Below, piece by piece: positions 1-8,055 of a DNA stretch of 64,000 nt. Location of the stretch: positions 124,001-188,000 of the forward strand of contig OY969094.1 of NCBI GenBank assembly GCA_963697695.1. The letters run 5' to 3'. How positions within the stretch are numbered: position 1 is the first letter of the stretch; every line of letters starts with the position of its first letter. Position numbers and translations under genes: made by a program. Origin of the DNA: VRUE01 sp963697695 (lineage in GTDB: Bacteria; Actinomycetota; Thermoleophilia; Solirubrobacterales; 70-9). Below the pieces are notes generated by a model. That model was given only the letters and a program-made list of their open reading frames with translations. It did no database searches and was not told the DNA's origin.

Positions 1-640
1 CCCTCACCGTGAAGCCGTCCTGTGTTCCGATCGACTTGACTCCGTAACCGCGGTAGACGGCCTGCGGTCCGCTGTAGTCGATGTCGTGTATGTGGTTGCC
101 CGCGATCAGGATCGCGCGGGTACTGCCCCCTTCGCGGGAGTCGCCGAAGAAGAAGATTCCTCCCGGCCCGGTCAACTCGTTGTCGATCACCTCGACGTGC
201 GCGGCGGCGGGCCTGAAGGCGAGGCCGCTCTCGAAGACGAGCCCCTGGATCCGCAGGTGTCGCGCCCCGTCGAAGGCGAGCTCACCGCGGAAGACCGCCG
301 TCTCGCCGTCCGCGGGGCGGATCGTCACCCGGGAGGTGTAGTCGGTTGCGGCAGCGGGAATCCGTGCACCGGGATAGTTGCCGCCGCGGAGGCAGAGGAC
401 CGCTCGCGGCGCCGCGGTGGAGAAAGCCCTCGAAAGGCTTGCACCGACGCCGATGTTGCGAGTGCAGGCCGGCAGTGGATAAGGATCCCGCTTTGACGTG
501 GGCTGAGTGGCGTCGTCGCCGCATGAGCTCAGCGAGGCGGCGACGACGGTCGCGATCGCGGACAGAGCGAGCGCTCCGCCAAGACGCCGCCAGATGCTCG
601 TCCTCTTACCAGTCGACGCCGCTGGGCTTGCGATAGCCAA
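1..640 (-). CDS. Secreted parallel beta-helix lipoprotein (3' end outside window)
   Basis: This reading frame is open from a TTG at 640 to the window edge (213 codons). The N-terminus is basic (KRTSIWRR), followed by a hydrophobic stretch and a lipobox-like LSSCGDD, so the product is probably an exported lipoprotein. The rest reads as a right-handed beta-helix, with phrases such as LRIQGLVFESGL, VEVIDNELTGPGG and AGNHIHDIDYSG. An AGGAGG lies three bases before the TTG, a short spacing, but no other start precedes the signal peptide. It overlaps the end of the next beta-helix gene by 35 nt. Substrate is unknown; such folds are often polysaccharide lyases, epimerases or adhesins. Confidence 0.6.
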   Translation of the reverse strand, partial: MAIASPAASTGKRTSIWRRLGGALALSAIATVVAASLSSCGDDATQPTSKRDPYPLPACTRNIGVGASLSRAFSTAAPRAVLCLRGGNYPGARIPAAATDYTSRVTIRPADGETAVFRGELAFDGARHLRIQGLVFESGLAFRPAAAHVEVIDNELTGPGGIFFFGDSREGGSTRAILIAGNHIHDIDYSGPQAVYRGYGVKSIGTQDGFTVR

Positions 641-1680
641 TTGCCTCCTGGCCGGAAGGATTGCAATTGGCGGAGGTGCAGTTGCCCTGTACGCCCAGTG
701 TCACGAGCGAGGGTTGGCCCCAAAGATTGGCCGAGAAGGTGGCGGCGCTGCCGTTGCTGGCGAAGCCGCCGTCCGGATCGACCGCGATGTTGCGTTCGAC
801 GACGTTGCCCGAGCCGGAGTCGCAATCCCACTCGAAGCCGGGGAAGCCGGTGAATGCCTGCCCGCCGTCCACCCACGTGTTGCGGCGGATCGTGATGTTC
901 GAACGCGACGTGCCGCCGGTGCCCAGCCCGCATATCTCAGTGCGGCCGCGGGCAACCTGAATCAGGTTGTTCTCGTAGAGCAGCGAGCCGCTAGAGCCGC
1001 CGTGGATGTAGGTCGAACCCGCGTTCCCCGTCACCTGACCGCCGAAATAGCCCTGGTGGTGAATCCAGTTGTTGGTGATCCGAAGATTCGATCCGTTGCC
1101 GGTGATCTGGATGTTGTCGGAGTGCTCGCTGGAGTCCGAGTTCGCACCCACGGGCCCGATCTCGTTGCGATCGATCAGCACGTCGGATCCGCCCACGCCC
1201 TGGAAGCCATCGGCGGCGATGTCATGAACCTTGTTGCCGACGAACTGCAGCCGGTTCAGGGTGCCATAGCAACGGCAGCCGTAGCCGGTGTTGCCCGAGT
1301 TGTCGGCGCGGGTCCAACCGATGTCGTTGTTGCGGATCACCACGTCGTTGCTGGTGTCCGGCATGAAGATCAGCTGATCGAGAACACGATTGCTCGGGGT
1401 TCCGCCGATGGTCGAGTTTTCGATCACCGTTTGATGCCCGCCGCGTATCGTCACCGAGCGGAAACGCGCGGAGCGGATGGTGAGAGCGGTAGTGCCGCCG
1501 ATCTCGAGCTGGCCCATCGAGCCCCCGTCGGTGGAGACGACGACTCCGGATCTATTGCCCATCCCGGTGAAGTTCACGTTGCCGACGTCGGCCGTCACGC
1601 ATACGTCTTTGCCCGCCGACACGGCACTGGTGACCGCGGAGGCCGACGTGGCATTCGTGGCCCCTGCGACGCAAGCATCT
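606..1680 (-). repeat. Paralogous beta-helix block, copy 1
   Basis: This block encodes the C-terminal beta-helix domain of the 606-3287 protein and is closely similar at DNA and protein level to 16570-17650, in the same orientation. Shared landmarks include the stretch encoding GYGCRCYGTLNRLQF, the HSDNIQITGNG segment and the terminal GYRKP motif. Outside this block the two proteins are unrelated. Confidence 0.8.
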
Positions 1681-3287
1681 CCTGGCGGTGGAGGCGGCGG
1701 TGGAGGCGGAGGTGCCTGCACGGTCCAGGTGCGACTGGCGGGACTGGCATCGACGTTCCCTGCGGCATCGGTGGCACGTACCGTGAAGGTATGCGAGCCG
1801 ATCGAAAGCCCCGAAAACGATTTGGGAGAGCTGCAGGGGCTGAACACTGCGCTGTCGAGTTTGCAGGCGAAGCTGGAGCCGGGCTCATTCGAGCTGAAGG
1901 TAAAGGCGGCAGAGGTCTCGGTTGTGGTCGCCGGCGGGCCGGAGCCGATCGTCGTGTTGGGTGGCGTCGTGTCGTCCACCGGTGGCGGTGTGGTATCCAC
2001 GGTCCACTGCCTCGTCGCCGGGGTGGGATCGACGTTGCCGGCCGCATCGGTTGCTCGCACCGAGAAGGAGTGGCCGCCGCCGCCAAGCCCGGAATATGTT
2101 CTGGGGGAGCTGCACGCAGCCCAGGCGGACCCATCCAGCTGACACTGGAAGGACGAGTTGGCCTCGCTCGAGGAGAAGGCGAGAGTGGCGTCGGTCGCTG
2201 TCGTCGTGGCCGGTGGGCCGGCGCCGATCGTGGTCTGGGGCGGCGAGGTATCGGGCTCCGGATCCGTGGGGGGAGGGGCGACGACGAAAGACTGCTTGTT
2301 GGTGTCGACATCGCCCTCGGCGTCTTTGACGATCAACTCCACGTGCTTGGTTCCGCTCCCCGTGAAGGTGAACTCGATTCTGCAGCCGGTTTGGGTCTGC
2401 CAGACGATGCTGCCGGTCTGGTTCTCGAATGACCAGGTGCAGCTCAGCGGTCCCTCGCCGGTGGAAGAGGTGCCGTCGAGAGTCACCGGCACGCTGGCCA
2501 GGGGAGTCTCCGGTGCCTCCCAGACGGCCTCAATCGGGTCTCCCTGCTCCGGCGGGGCTGCGACTTTCCAAGTGCGCGTTGCCGGACTTGGATCCCTGTT
2601 TCCTCTCGCATCGATCGCCTGCACCGTGAAGGTGTGAACGCCGGCCGAGAGACCGGAGTAGAGCGTGGGGGATAGGCAGCGACCCAACGCGCCCGCGTCG
2701 AGTCTGCAGGCGAAGCTGGAGCCGGGCTCATTCGAGCTGAAGGTGAATTTGGCCGATGTGCTGCCCGTGCTGGTCGAGGGAGAAGAGGTAATTATCGTGT
2801 TGGGCGGGGTGGTATCCAGCGGTGGAGGGGAAGCTGCGGTGGATCTTGGATTTGCCGGCGAGGACGGGACGCTGCTTGCCGGGTTCCAGGGGTTCGATCC
2901 GACCCTGATCTCCTCGCCGTCGTTGGCCCCGTCACCGTCGCTGTCGGCATTGCGTGGATTCGTCCTGGTGCCGTTGATCTCAGCTCCGTCGGAGAGGCCG
3001 TCACCGTCGCTGTCGGCATTGCGTGGATTCGTCCTGGTGCGTTTGACCTCGGTGCGGTTGGTCAGGCCGTCGCCATCGGCGTCTGTCCTGGAGGCGCTTC
3101 CTTTGCTGTAAAGGACCGCCTCACCCTTTTGGATGCTGTACAGGACCGCCTCACCTTTTTGGATGGAAGGACTCAGGGAGGGAGAGCTCTTCGCCAAGGC
3201 CAGGGACTGAACTCCGATGAGAGCAACGACTACAGCGATAGCACTGTTAATGACGGCTTTCCGTGAGATGTATGGCAAGCGGTGCAT
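606..3287 (-). CDS. Secreted multidomain protein: TSP3-like calcium repeats, Ig-like modules, C-terminal parallel beta-helix
   Basis: The 893-residue product has, in order: a signal peptide (about 1-33); a duplicated 10-residue unit (SIQKGEAVLY twice); thrombospondin type 3-like repeats with DSDGDG calcium loops (about 57-125); Ig-like modules of the type NEPGSSFACRLD...AGNRDPSPATRTW (three copies) with a PKD-like domain after the first; a polyproline linker near 527-537; and a beta-helix domain to the end (about 538-893). The last domain ends GYRKPSGVDW and is nearly copied in the protein at 16570-18252. The architecture suggests a calcium-stabilised extracellular protein, either a glycan-active enzyme or an adhesin; no catalytic residues could be assigned. 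The ATG at 3287 gives the signal peptide, but a good ribosome binding site is not evident. Confidence 0.8.
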   Translation of the reverse strand: MHRLPYISRKAVINSAIAVVVALIGVQSLALAKSSPSLSPSIQKGEAVLYSIQKGEAVLYSKGSASRTDADGDGLTNRTEVKRTRTNPRNADSDGDGLSDGAEINGTRTNPRNADSDGDGANDGEEIRVGSNPWNPASSVPSSPANPRSTAASPPPLDTTPPNTIITSSPSTSTGSTSAKFTFSSNEPGSSFACRLDAGALGRCLSPTLYSGLSAGVHTFTVQAIDARGNRDPSPATRTWKVAAPPEQGDPIEAVWEAPETPLASVPVTLDGTSSTGEGPLSCTWSFENQTGSIVWQTQTGCRIEFTFTGSGTKHVELIVKDAEGDVDTNKQSFVVAPPPTDPEPDTSPPQTTIGAGPPATTTATDATLAFSSSEANSSFQCQLDGSAWAACSSPRTYSGLGGGGHSFSVRATDAAGNVDPTPATRQWTVDTTPPPVDDTTPPNTTIGSGPPATTTETSAAFTFSSNEPGSSFACKLDSAVFSPCSSPKSFSGLSIGSHTFTVRATDAAGNVDASPASRTWTVQAPPPPPPPPPPGDACVAGATNATSASAVTSAVSAGKDVCVTADVGNVNFTGMGNRSGVVVSTDGGSMGQLEIGGTTALTIRSARFRSVTIRGGHQTVIENSTIGGTPSNRVLDQLIFMPDTSNDVVIRNNDIGWTRADNSGNTGYGCRCYGTLNRLQFVGNKVHDIAADGFQGVGGSDVLIDRNEIGPVGANSDSSEHSDNIQITGNGSNLRITNNWIHHQGYFGGQVTGNAGSTYIHGGSSGSLLYENNLIQVARGRTEICGLGTGGTSRSNITIRRNTWVDGGQAFTGFPGFEWDCDSGSGNVVERNIAVDPDGGFASNGSAATFSANLWGQPSLVTLGVQGNCTSANCNPSGQEAIGYRKPSGVDW
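2931..3039 (-). repeat. Two identical 40-nt copies inside the TSP3-like repeats
   Basis: The 40 nt at 2931-2970 recur exactly at 3000-3039, 69 nt (23 codons) apart. They encode the TRTNPRNADSDGDG unit of the calcium repeats. Exact identity at third positions suggests recent duplication or gene conversion of one repeat unit. Confidence 0.85.
3105..3164 (-). repeat. 30-nt tandem duplication after the signal peptide
   Basis: Units 3105-3134 and 3135-3164 differ at two positions and encode the in-frame repeat SIQKGEAVLY-SIQKGEAVLY. They lie directly after the predicted signal peptide of the beta-helix protein, where a length change would be tolerated. Confidence 0.85.
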
Positions 3288-3593
3288 TTCGCGGCCTATC
3301 GGTGTGAATAATTTTCGGTAAATCGTGTTTGTTCAATTCGGACATATATCCGAGGAGGAAATTTCCCAAACATTCATCTTGCCTGTGACTCATTGCAGAG
3401 AAAGATGCCTGGTCTTGACAGCTCCGCTCCCGCCCTTGTCCTGTTTTGCGCAAATTGCGAGCTTCCCGTGGCTCGCTGGCGCGATCATGAAACTACCCGG
3501 AACTGATGATGCCTGTCAAGGTTATGTCCCCTCGTTCAGCGAGATGGACAACCGGCACGGAATCCGGGTGCCGCTTGGGTGTCTGCTTCTCGC
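3288..3593. other. Intergenic region, locally AT-richer, no gene supported
   Basis: These 306 bases separate the beta-helix gene from the glycosyltransferase gene upstream of it on the same strand. The half near 3288-3420 is noticeably richer in A and T than its surroundings. CTTGACA (3414-3420) and TGTCAAG (3514-3520) form a spaced inverted pair; the second reads TTGACA on the minus strand and could be a -35 box. The plus-strand open frame ending at 3597 has no recognisable product and is not called. Confidence 0.5.
3307..3336 (-). promoter_or_regulatory. Possible promoter of the beta-helix gene
   Basis: On the minus strand TTGAAC (3331-3336) and ATTATT (3307-3312) are separated by 18 bases in an AT-rich stretch upstream of the ATG at 3287. 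The leader would be very short. This is a pattern match only. Confidence 0.25.
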
Positions 3594-4883
3594 CTAGCCC
3601 GACTCGGCGGCAAGACCTGGATCGCGACCTGCCTGGCCCGGTCTCGGCCTGCGTGGAACCAGCAGTCTGCTCATCATGGCCAGGCGGCTTTCGCGCACGG
3701 GCCCCATGCCGAGGGCTCGTGCGTAGGCCGTCAGCAGTGAGCGCTCCTGGTGCTCCCAGGCGAGGAAGCTCTCGGCGCGGCCGCGGCCGGCCGCACCCAT
3801 CTTCGCGCGACGGTCCGGGTCATCGAGCAGCTCCGAGACGAGCTGTGCGAAGCCGGCGTGATCGCCCGAAGCGGCGAAGACGGCGGCCTCGCCGGCGCCG
3901 ACGCGTGACTCGGCGAGGTCGAAGGAGACGATCGGCCGGGACATCGCCATGTACTCGGAGATCTTGACCATCGAGGAGAGGTCGTTGAGCGGGTTCTTCG
4001 GATCCGGCGCGAGGCAGACATCCGATGTCGAGAGCACACGGCCGATCGTGTCCTGCTCGACCCAGCCGGTGAACTCGACCCGCTCCGCGAGCCCGAGCTC
4101 GACCGTCAAGGCGCGCATCTCGTCGACGACGTCGCCATCGCCCATGAACACGGCATGCCAGTCATCGCGCAGCGAGTGCAGCTCGGCAAGCGAACGCAGG
4201 GCATGATCGACGCCGTCCTGCGGACCCATCACCCCGACGTAGCTGAGCAGGAAGCGCTTGCCTCGCTTGAGCGAGGGATCGGGCTCGCGGGGGACGAATC
4301 GCGTCAGGTCCGGCCCTGTGCGAACGACGGCGACGTCGGCGGGGTCGCGTCTGCCTCGTTCGATCGCGATGCGACGATAAGAATCGTTGACGGACAGGAC
4401 GACGTCGGCGCTGCGGAACGCAACCTGCTCCGCGATCAGCGTCACACGATGCAGCAGACCACTGCCGAATCGGGTCAGGTAGAGCTCCGGCGTGAGGTCG
4501 TGATGGTCGAAGATGAAACGGGAGCCACGACGTCTGAGTCCGAGCGCAGCGAGGAGCAGGAAGTCGGGGGGACTACAGGCGTGCACGACGTCGAACCGGC
4601 CCTCGCGGGAGAGGCGCCGGGCGAGGCGGCGAATGCTCCAGAGGGCGGCCAGGTACTCGAGCGCGTATTCGCTTGCTCGCTCGCCTGCTGGTCGTGGTCG
4701 GTAGCGATGGATCGCGATGCCGTCGATCTCCTCGAAGCTGCCGCGGTCGCGCCGCTCGCCGGTGGGGCAGACGGCGGTTACCTCATAGCCTGCGCGCGTG
4801 AGCGCGGTGCAGTGGTTCCAGACGTGCCGATCGGACGGAACCGGCTCGTTCTGGAGCAGGATCAGTACGCGTTTGCCGTTCAT
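3594..4883 (-). CDS. Glycosyltransferase family 4 (GT-B fold)
   Basis: The 429-residue protein starts with a GT-B N-terminal fold (KRVLILLQNEPVPSDRHVWN) and has the C-terminal donor-site pattern MVKISEYMAMSRPIVSFDL followed by an acidic residue, as in retaining GT4 enzymes. It should transfer a sugar from a nucleotide donor to the growing polysaccharide at the cytoplasmic face of the membrane. It overlaps the deacetylase gene before it by 4 nt (ATGA), so the two are translationally coupled. Length is normal for the family. The final ~35 residues are basic and Pro/Arg-rich with no assigned role. Donor and acceptor cannot be told from sequence. Confidence 0.88.
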   Translation of the reverse strand: MNGKRVLILLQNEPVPSDRHVWNHCTALTRAGYEVTAVCPTGERRDRGSFEEIDGIAIHRYRPRPAGERASEYALEYLAALWSIRRLARRLSREGRFDVVHACSPPDFLLLAALGLRRRGSRFIFDHHDLTPELYLTRFGSGLLHRVTLIAEQVAFRSADVVLSVNDSYRRIAIERGRRDPADVAVVRTGPDLTRFVPREPDPSLKRGKRFLLSYVGVMGPQDGVDHALRSLAELHSLRDDWHAVFMGDGDVVDEMRALTVELGLAERVEFTGWVEQDTIGRVLSTSDVCLAPDPKNPLNDLSSMVKISEYMAMSRPIVSFDLAESRVGAGEAAVFAASGDHAGFAQLVSELLDDPDRRAKMGAAGRGRAESFLAWEHQERSLLTAYARALGMGPVRESRLAMMSRLLVPRRPRPGQAGRDPGLAAESG

Positions 4884-6013
4884 GCCCGAGCCCTCACCGG
4901 CCCTGGGTCCAGGATCACTCCGTCGCCGGACGCTCGCGCCCAGGCGAGCGTGGCGCGCTCGGCGCCTTCACCCACGACGCGCGTGTCATCTCCGTCCTCG
5001 AGGATGCGCAAGCCGGCTCGGACCCGCCACCAGGCCGCCACCTCTCTGGGCAGGGCATGCCAGCCGTCATCCAGTGTGGACAGGTACTCGAGGAATTCCT
5101 CATACATGCGCAGGCGGGCCGGGGTGTCGAGGTAGTCGGGATGTGTGATCAGGTTGATCAGGCCGCGGTTGGCGACGATCCAGTCGCTCTTGCGGGTCCA
5201 GAGGTCGATCGTGTCCTCGCGCAGGATCTCCCACAGTGTGTGATCCTGAACCAGGGTGATCGGGAGCTCGACGAGATCGTCCAAGAAGTAGGGCAGGATC
5301 GAGCAGCAGCCGCCGGCCTGAGGCTCGAATGGATCCGTGTCCGGGAATGAGCTGTCGTAGGAAGCGCCGAGCTCAGGCATCCAGTCGGCGTTGCGGTGGG
5401 TGGCCGGGGAGCGAAACCCGACGGCGTTCCACTCGGCGAGGTAACGGTGAATCGCCGGCAGTTCTGCCTCGAAGCTGGCGCGGCTCTCGAACAGCTTGCA
5501 GTCGTGCTTGATTGCGTGCAGGCCGACCTCGCACCCGGCGGCGCGGACACGATCGAGCACGTTGCCCTCGAGCGGATACCACTCGGCGACGAAGTTCCAT
5601 GAGGAGACGAAGCCGTGGCGCCGCTCGAGATCGATGATCCTGTCCACGTTTGCCACCCCCGCCGGTCCCTCGACGTCGTGGGTGAGGATCGCGGCGAAAC
5701 GCTTGCCTTCCGGCCAGTCGGCGATCAGCGGTATGCGCCCCTCCTCGCGCTGGTCCAGCGCGGTACGCAGCTCCGCTTCGCGGCGCTCGACCAGCACCGG
5801 CTCGATCGGCCAGCGCGGAAACTCGGTCCGCGCCTGGCGCCTTGCGTACAGCCGCCGCATCGCGATCTGCAGCCGGCGCGGAAGCAATGACTTGACGGCG
5901 TAGTAGGCACCCAGAGCTGGTGAGCGCCCGCTGTCCTCGCCGCGGTAGCGTTCTGAGAGGTAGTGGTCCTCGGGGTGCATCGCCGCGGCGAAGGCTCTGC
6001 TCTGTGGGGTCAC
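4880..6013 (-). CDS. NodB-type polysaccharide deacetylase
   Basis: The 377-residue protein carries the carbohydrate esterase 4 motifs: HDVEG at 112-116 (general base and metal aspartates), GLHAIKHD near 164-171 supplying metal histidines, FRSPATH near 200 and LITHPDY near 298. It should remove N-acetyl groups from a sugar or glycan. No signal peptide is seen, so it may act in the cytoplasm on a lipid-linked intermediate, as in polysaccharide-locus deacetylases of the PEP-CTERM type. It lies between two glycosyltransferases with 4-nt overlaps on both sides. Substrate is inferred only from context. Confidence 0.87.
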   Translation of the reverse strand: MTPQSRAFAAAMHPEDHYLSERYRGEDSGRSPALGAYYAVKSLLPRRLQIAMRRLYARRQARTEFPRWPIEPVLVERREAELRTALDQREEGRIPLIADWPEGKRFAAILTHDVEGPAGVANVDRIIDLERRHGFVSSWNFVAEWYPLEGNVLDRVRAAGCEVGLHAIKHDCKLFESRASFEAELPAIHRYLAEWNAVGFRSPATHRNADWMPELGASYDSSFPDTDPFEPQAGGCCSILPYFLDDLVELPITLVQDHTLWEILREDTIDLWTRKSDWIVANRGLINLITHPDYLDTPARLRMYEEFLEYLSTLDDGWHALPREVAAWWRVRAGLRILEDGDDTRVVGEGAERATLAWARASGDGVILDPGPVRARA

Positions 6014-6978
6014 GGGGTCACCGCCTCAGGCGGGGCTGACTTCGCGTAGGGACCGAGAGGCGGTGCCGCGAAGCCGAGAATCACTCTCAGGCCGGCCCAC
6101 TCGGCTCGCACGCGCCGGCGCTGGGCGGGGCTTGCCGCCGCCAGAGGGGCGAAGACCGCGATCCTGATCAGGTGTCCGAGCGCCAGCGCGGCACGGATTC
6201 CCGTGCGCCTCGCCACCCCGTAGTGCTTGGCGGCGAAGAGCAGGCGTGAATGGCTCAGCTGTGCCATCAGGTCGCCGCGGGAGCGGCCGCCGGCGTGATG
6301 GGTGATCGCCATCACGGGCAGATGGGCGACCGGCCAGCCTGCCTGCCAGAAGCGGTAGCACCAGTCGATCTCCTCTGAGTAGAGGAAGAAGCGCTCGTCC
6401 AGCGGTCCCACCGCTCGCACCGCCTCGCGGCGGGCGATCAGGAAGGCGCCGACGAGCCAGTCTGCGGGACCCTCGCGCTGGTAGTGGGCGGGTCGCGTCT
6501 CCAGCTCCTGGAAGGTGTTGAAGATCGGCCAGTAGGCGGCGAAGAGCGACTCCCCGAGGCTTCTCAATGGCGAGGGAAAGCGCCGGATCGAAGTCTGCAG
6601 CTCCCCCTGCGTCCCTCGCTGTACGACGCTCGCCAAGCCAAGCTCAGGACGGGCGTCCATCGCCGCGACCAGCTCGTCGAGAGACCCGGAGAGGATCTCG
6701 ACGTCGGGGTTCAGGAGCAGGACATAGCGTCCTTGGGCCTGCTCGAGCGCGACGTTGTTGGACGCGGCGAAGCCACGGTTGTCGCGGCGAAAGACCCGCA
6801 CCCGATCGAACTCGCGCTCGATCGCGTCGGGGGTGCCGTCGGTCGACCCCGCATCGACGGCCAGCCACTCGACCGACGCCGCTCCGGCGGCGGCCAGCGC
6901 CGAGCGCAGCGTCGCCAGGGCCATCTCCCGCCCATTGTGCGTGACGACGATGACTGAGAGATCGGGGCGCCGTGCCAT
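6010..6978 (-). CDS. Glycosyltransferase family 2, rhamnosyltransferase-like
   Basis: From the ATG at 6978 the product has 322 residues and begins MARRPDLSVIVVTHNG, a classic GT-A start. The nucleotide-binding DAGSTDGTPD and a DxD-type LLNPDVEI follow, then the EEIDWCYRFWQAGW signature common in rhamnosyl/galactofuranosyl GT2 enzymes. The open frame extends further upstream, but that part overlaps the FemAB-like gene and has no homologous character, so the internal ATG five bases after the preceding stop was chosen. It overlaps the deacetylase gene by 4 nt. It should act in glycan assembly in the cytoplasm. Confidence 0.88.
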   Translation of the reverse strand: MARRPDLSVIVVTHNGREMALATLRSALAAAGAASVEWLAVDAGSTDGTPDAIEREFDRVRVFRRDNRGFAASNNVALEQAQGRYVLLLNPDVEILSGSLDELVAAMDARPELGLASVVQRGTQGELQTSIRRFPSPLRSLGESLFAAYWPIFNTFQELETRPAHYQREGPADWLVGAFLIARREAVRAVGPLDERFFLYSEEIDWCYRFWQAGWPVAHLPVMAITHHAGGRSRGDLMAQLSHSRLLFAAKHYGVARRTGIRAALALGHLIRIAVFAPLAAASPAQRRRVRAEWAGLRVILGFAAPPLGPYAKSAPPEAVTP

Positions 6979-6983
6979 CAGGC

Positions 6984-8021
6984 CTAGCCGAAGTGTCCGT
7001 ACAGCGCCTCTCCCGCGAGGCGGCCGACGAGGGCGGGTGATCGTTGGATCGTGGCGCTCATGATCCGATCGCGCAGGACCGGCTCCAGCGAGGGCTCGCT
7101 GTCCGCGAGATAGGTGTAGGAGAGCTCGACCTCGTTCGCCCCCCAGGATCGCTTGAAGGCCCGCAACCCCTCGTTGTCGATGTCGGTCCGTCCGAAGTCG
7201 AGGGTGTGGAAGCCGGCCTCGCACCCCGATCGAATCACTTCGGAAAAGAGGAGGTTGTTCGGACGCTTGCCCAGCTTGCGGGCATCGGATGCGCCGTACT
7301 TGTAGGTCACGGTGCCCTTGTGGGTGAGGAACACGGCGGCCGCGATCGGCTCAGAGTCGTCGAGAATCAGCTCGACGAAACCGAGGCCGGCGGCGAAGAG
7401 CTCCTCGAACCGGCGGATGAAGCGCCTCGGCTGGGTTGGCACGCCCAGCCTTTGGCGCGTCTTGAGGTGCAGCGCGTAGAAAGCGTCGAGGGCCGAGCGG
7501 TCCGTGCGTCGCTCGGCGCGCAGGCCCTCTTTTTTTGCCTTCTTGATGCCCCGTTTGACCTGCGACTTCGAATAACCCCGTTCAACCTCGGCCGGATCGT
7601 CGGCGAGCTGAAGCTGGTGGCAGTAGAAACGATGCTGAACGAATGCCCCGGGTGCGCTCGGCATCGATGCGTGGACTGTGAGCTCGAGGCCGGTGCGCTG
7701 ACTCTCCTCGACCAAGGCTTGGCCCAGCGCATTCAGGGCGGTCGGGTCCGCGTCAGCGGCGAGGACGGGTGAGCAGACGTCTGAGAAGGGGAGGGAAGCC
7801 AGTCGCCTTCCGGTAAGACGGCTCTCGATCCGCGCGATCGGGATCCCCGCTTCGATCTTCTGCCCGTAGCCGACGCAGCAGGCTTGTATCTCATAGCCAT
7901 ACTGCGACCGCAGCAGCTCGAGCCAGCGCGGATGATGGAATATTTCGGCCGAGGGACTGGCCTCGACGAAATCGAGCCAGTCCGGGTCGGCGATGGGATC
8001 GATCAGGCGCGTTTGCCGCAT
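6984..8021 (-). CDS. FemAB-like GNAT-fold acyl/aminoacyl transferase of polysaccharide locus
   Basis: The product resembles FemAB-related proteins of exosortase-type polysaccharide loci: a paired GNAT fold with FHHPRWLELLRSQYGY, a GRRLASLPFSD segment and a second half containing LKTRQRLGVPTQP and HTLDFGRTD. The family transfers acyl or aminoacyl groups to sugar or peptidoglycan substrates; the real substrate is unknown. The ATG at 8021 gives 345 residues starting MRQTRLIDP. A TTG at 8069 would add 16 residues and overlap asnB. The neighbouring AsnB, GT2 and deacetylase genes form the same set seen in XrtA-type loci. Confidence 0.8.
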   Translation of the reverse strand: MRQTRLIDPIADPDWLDFVEASPSAEIFHHPRWLELLRSQYGYEIQACCVGYGQKIEAGIPIARIESRLTGRRLASLPFSDVCSPVLAADADPTALNALGQALVEESQRTGLELTVHASMPSAPGAFVQHRFYCHQLQLADDPAEVERGYSKSQVKRGIKKAKKEGLRAERRTDRSALDAFYALHLKTRQRLGVPTQPRRFIRRFEELFAAGLGFVELILDDSEPIAAAVFLTHKGTVTYKYGASDARKLGKRPNNLLFSEVIRSGCEAGFHTLDFGRTDIDNEGLRAFKRSWGANEVELSYTYLADSEPSLEPVLRDRIMSATIQRSPALVGRLAGEALYGHFG

Positions 8022-8055
8022 GTCGAAAGAACGCTCTGCGGAAGGGGGTTCTTCC

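Noticed and set aside
507..2432. Long plus-strand open frame (641 codons) opposite the beta-helix gene
   Set aside because: It mirrors the codon bias of the minus-strand gene; the translation is a run of Ala/Val/Arg/Gly without a recognisable domain.
3325..3597. 90-codon plus-strand frame in the AT-richer gap
   Set aside because: No ribosome binding site, no similarity to a known family and mixed composition; treated as chance.
6979..7224. N-terminal extension of the GT2 frame upstream of 6978
   Set aside because: It overlaps the FemAB-like coding region and reads as Arg/Pro-rich antisense-type sequence; the GT-A fold starts at the internal ATG.
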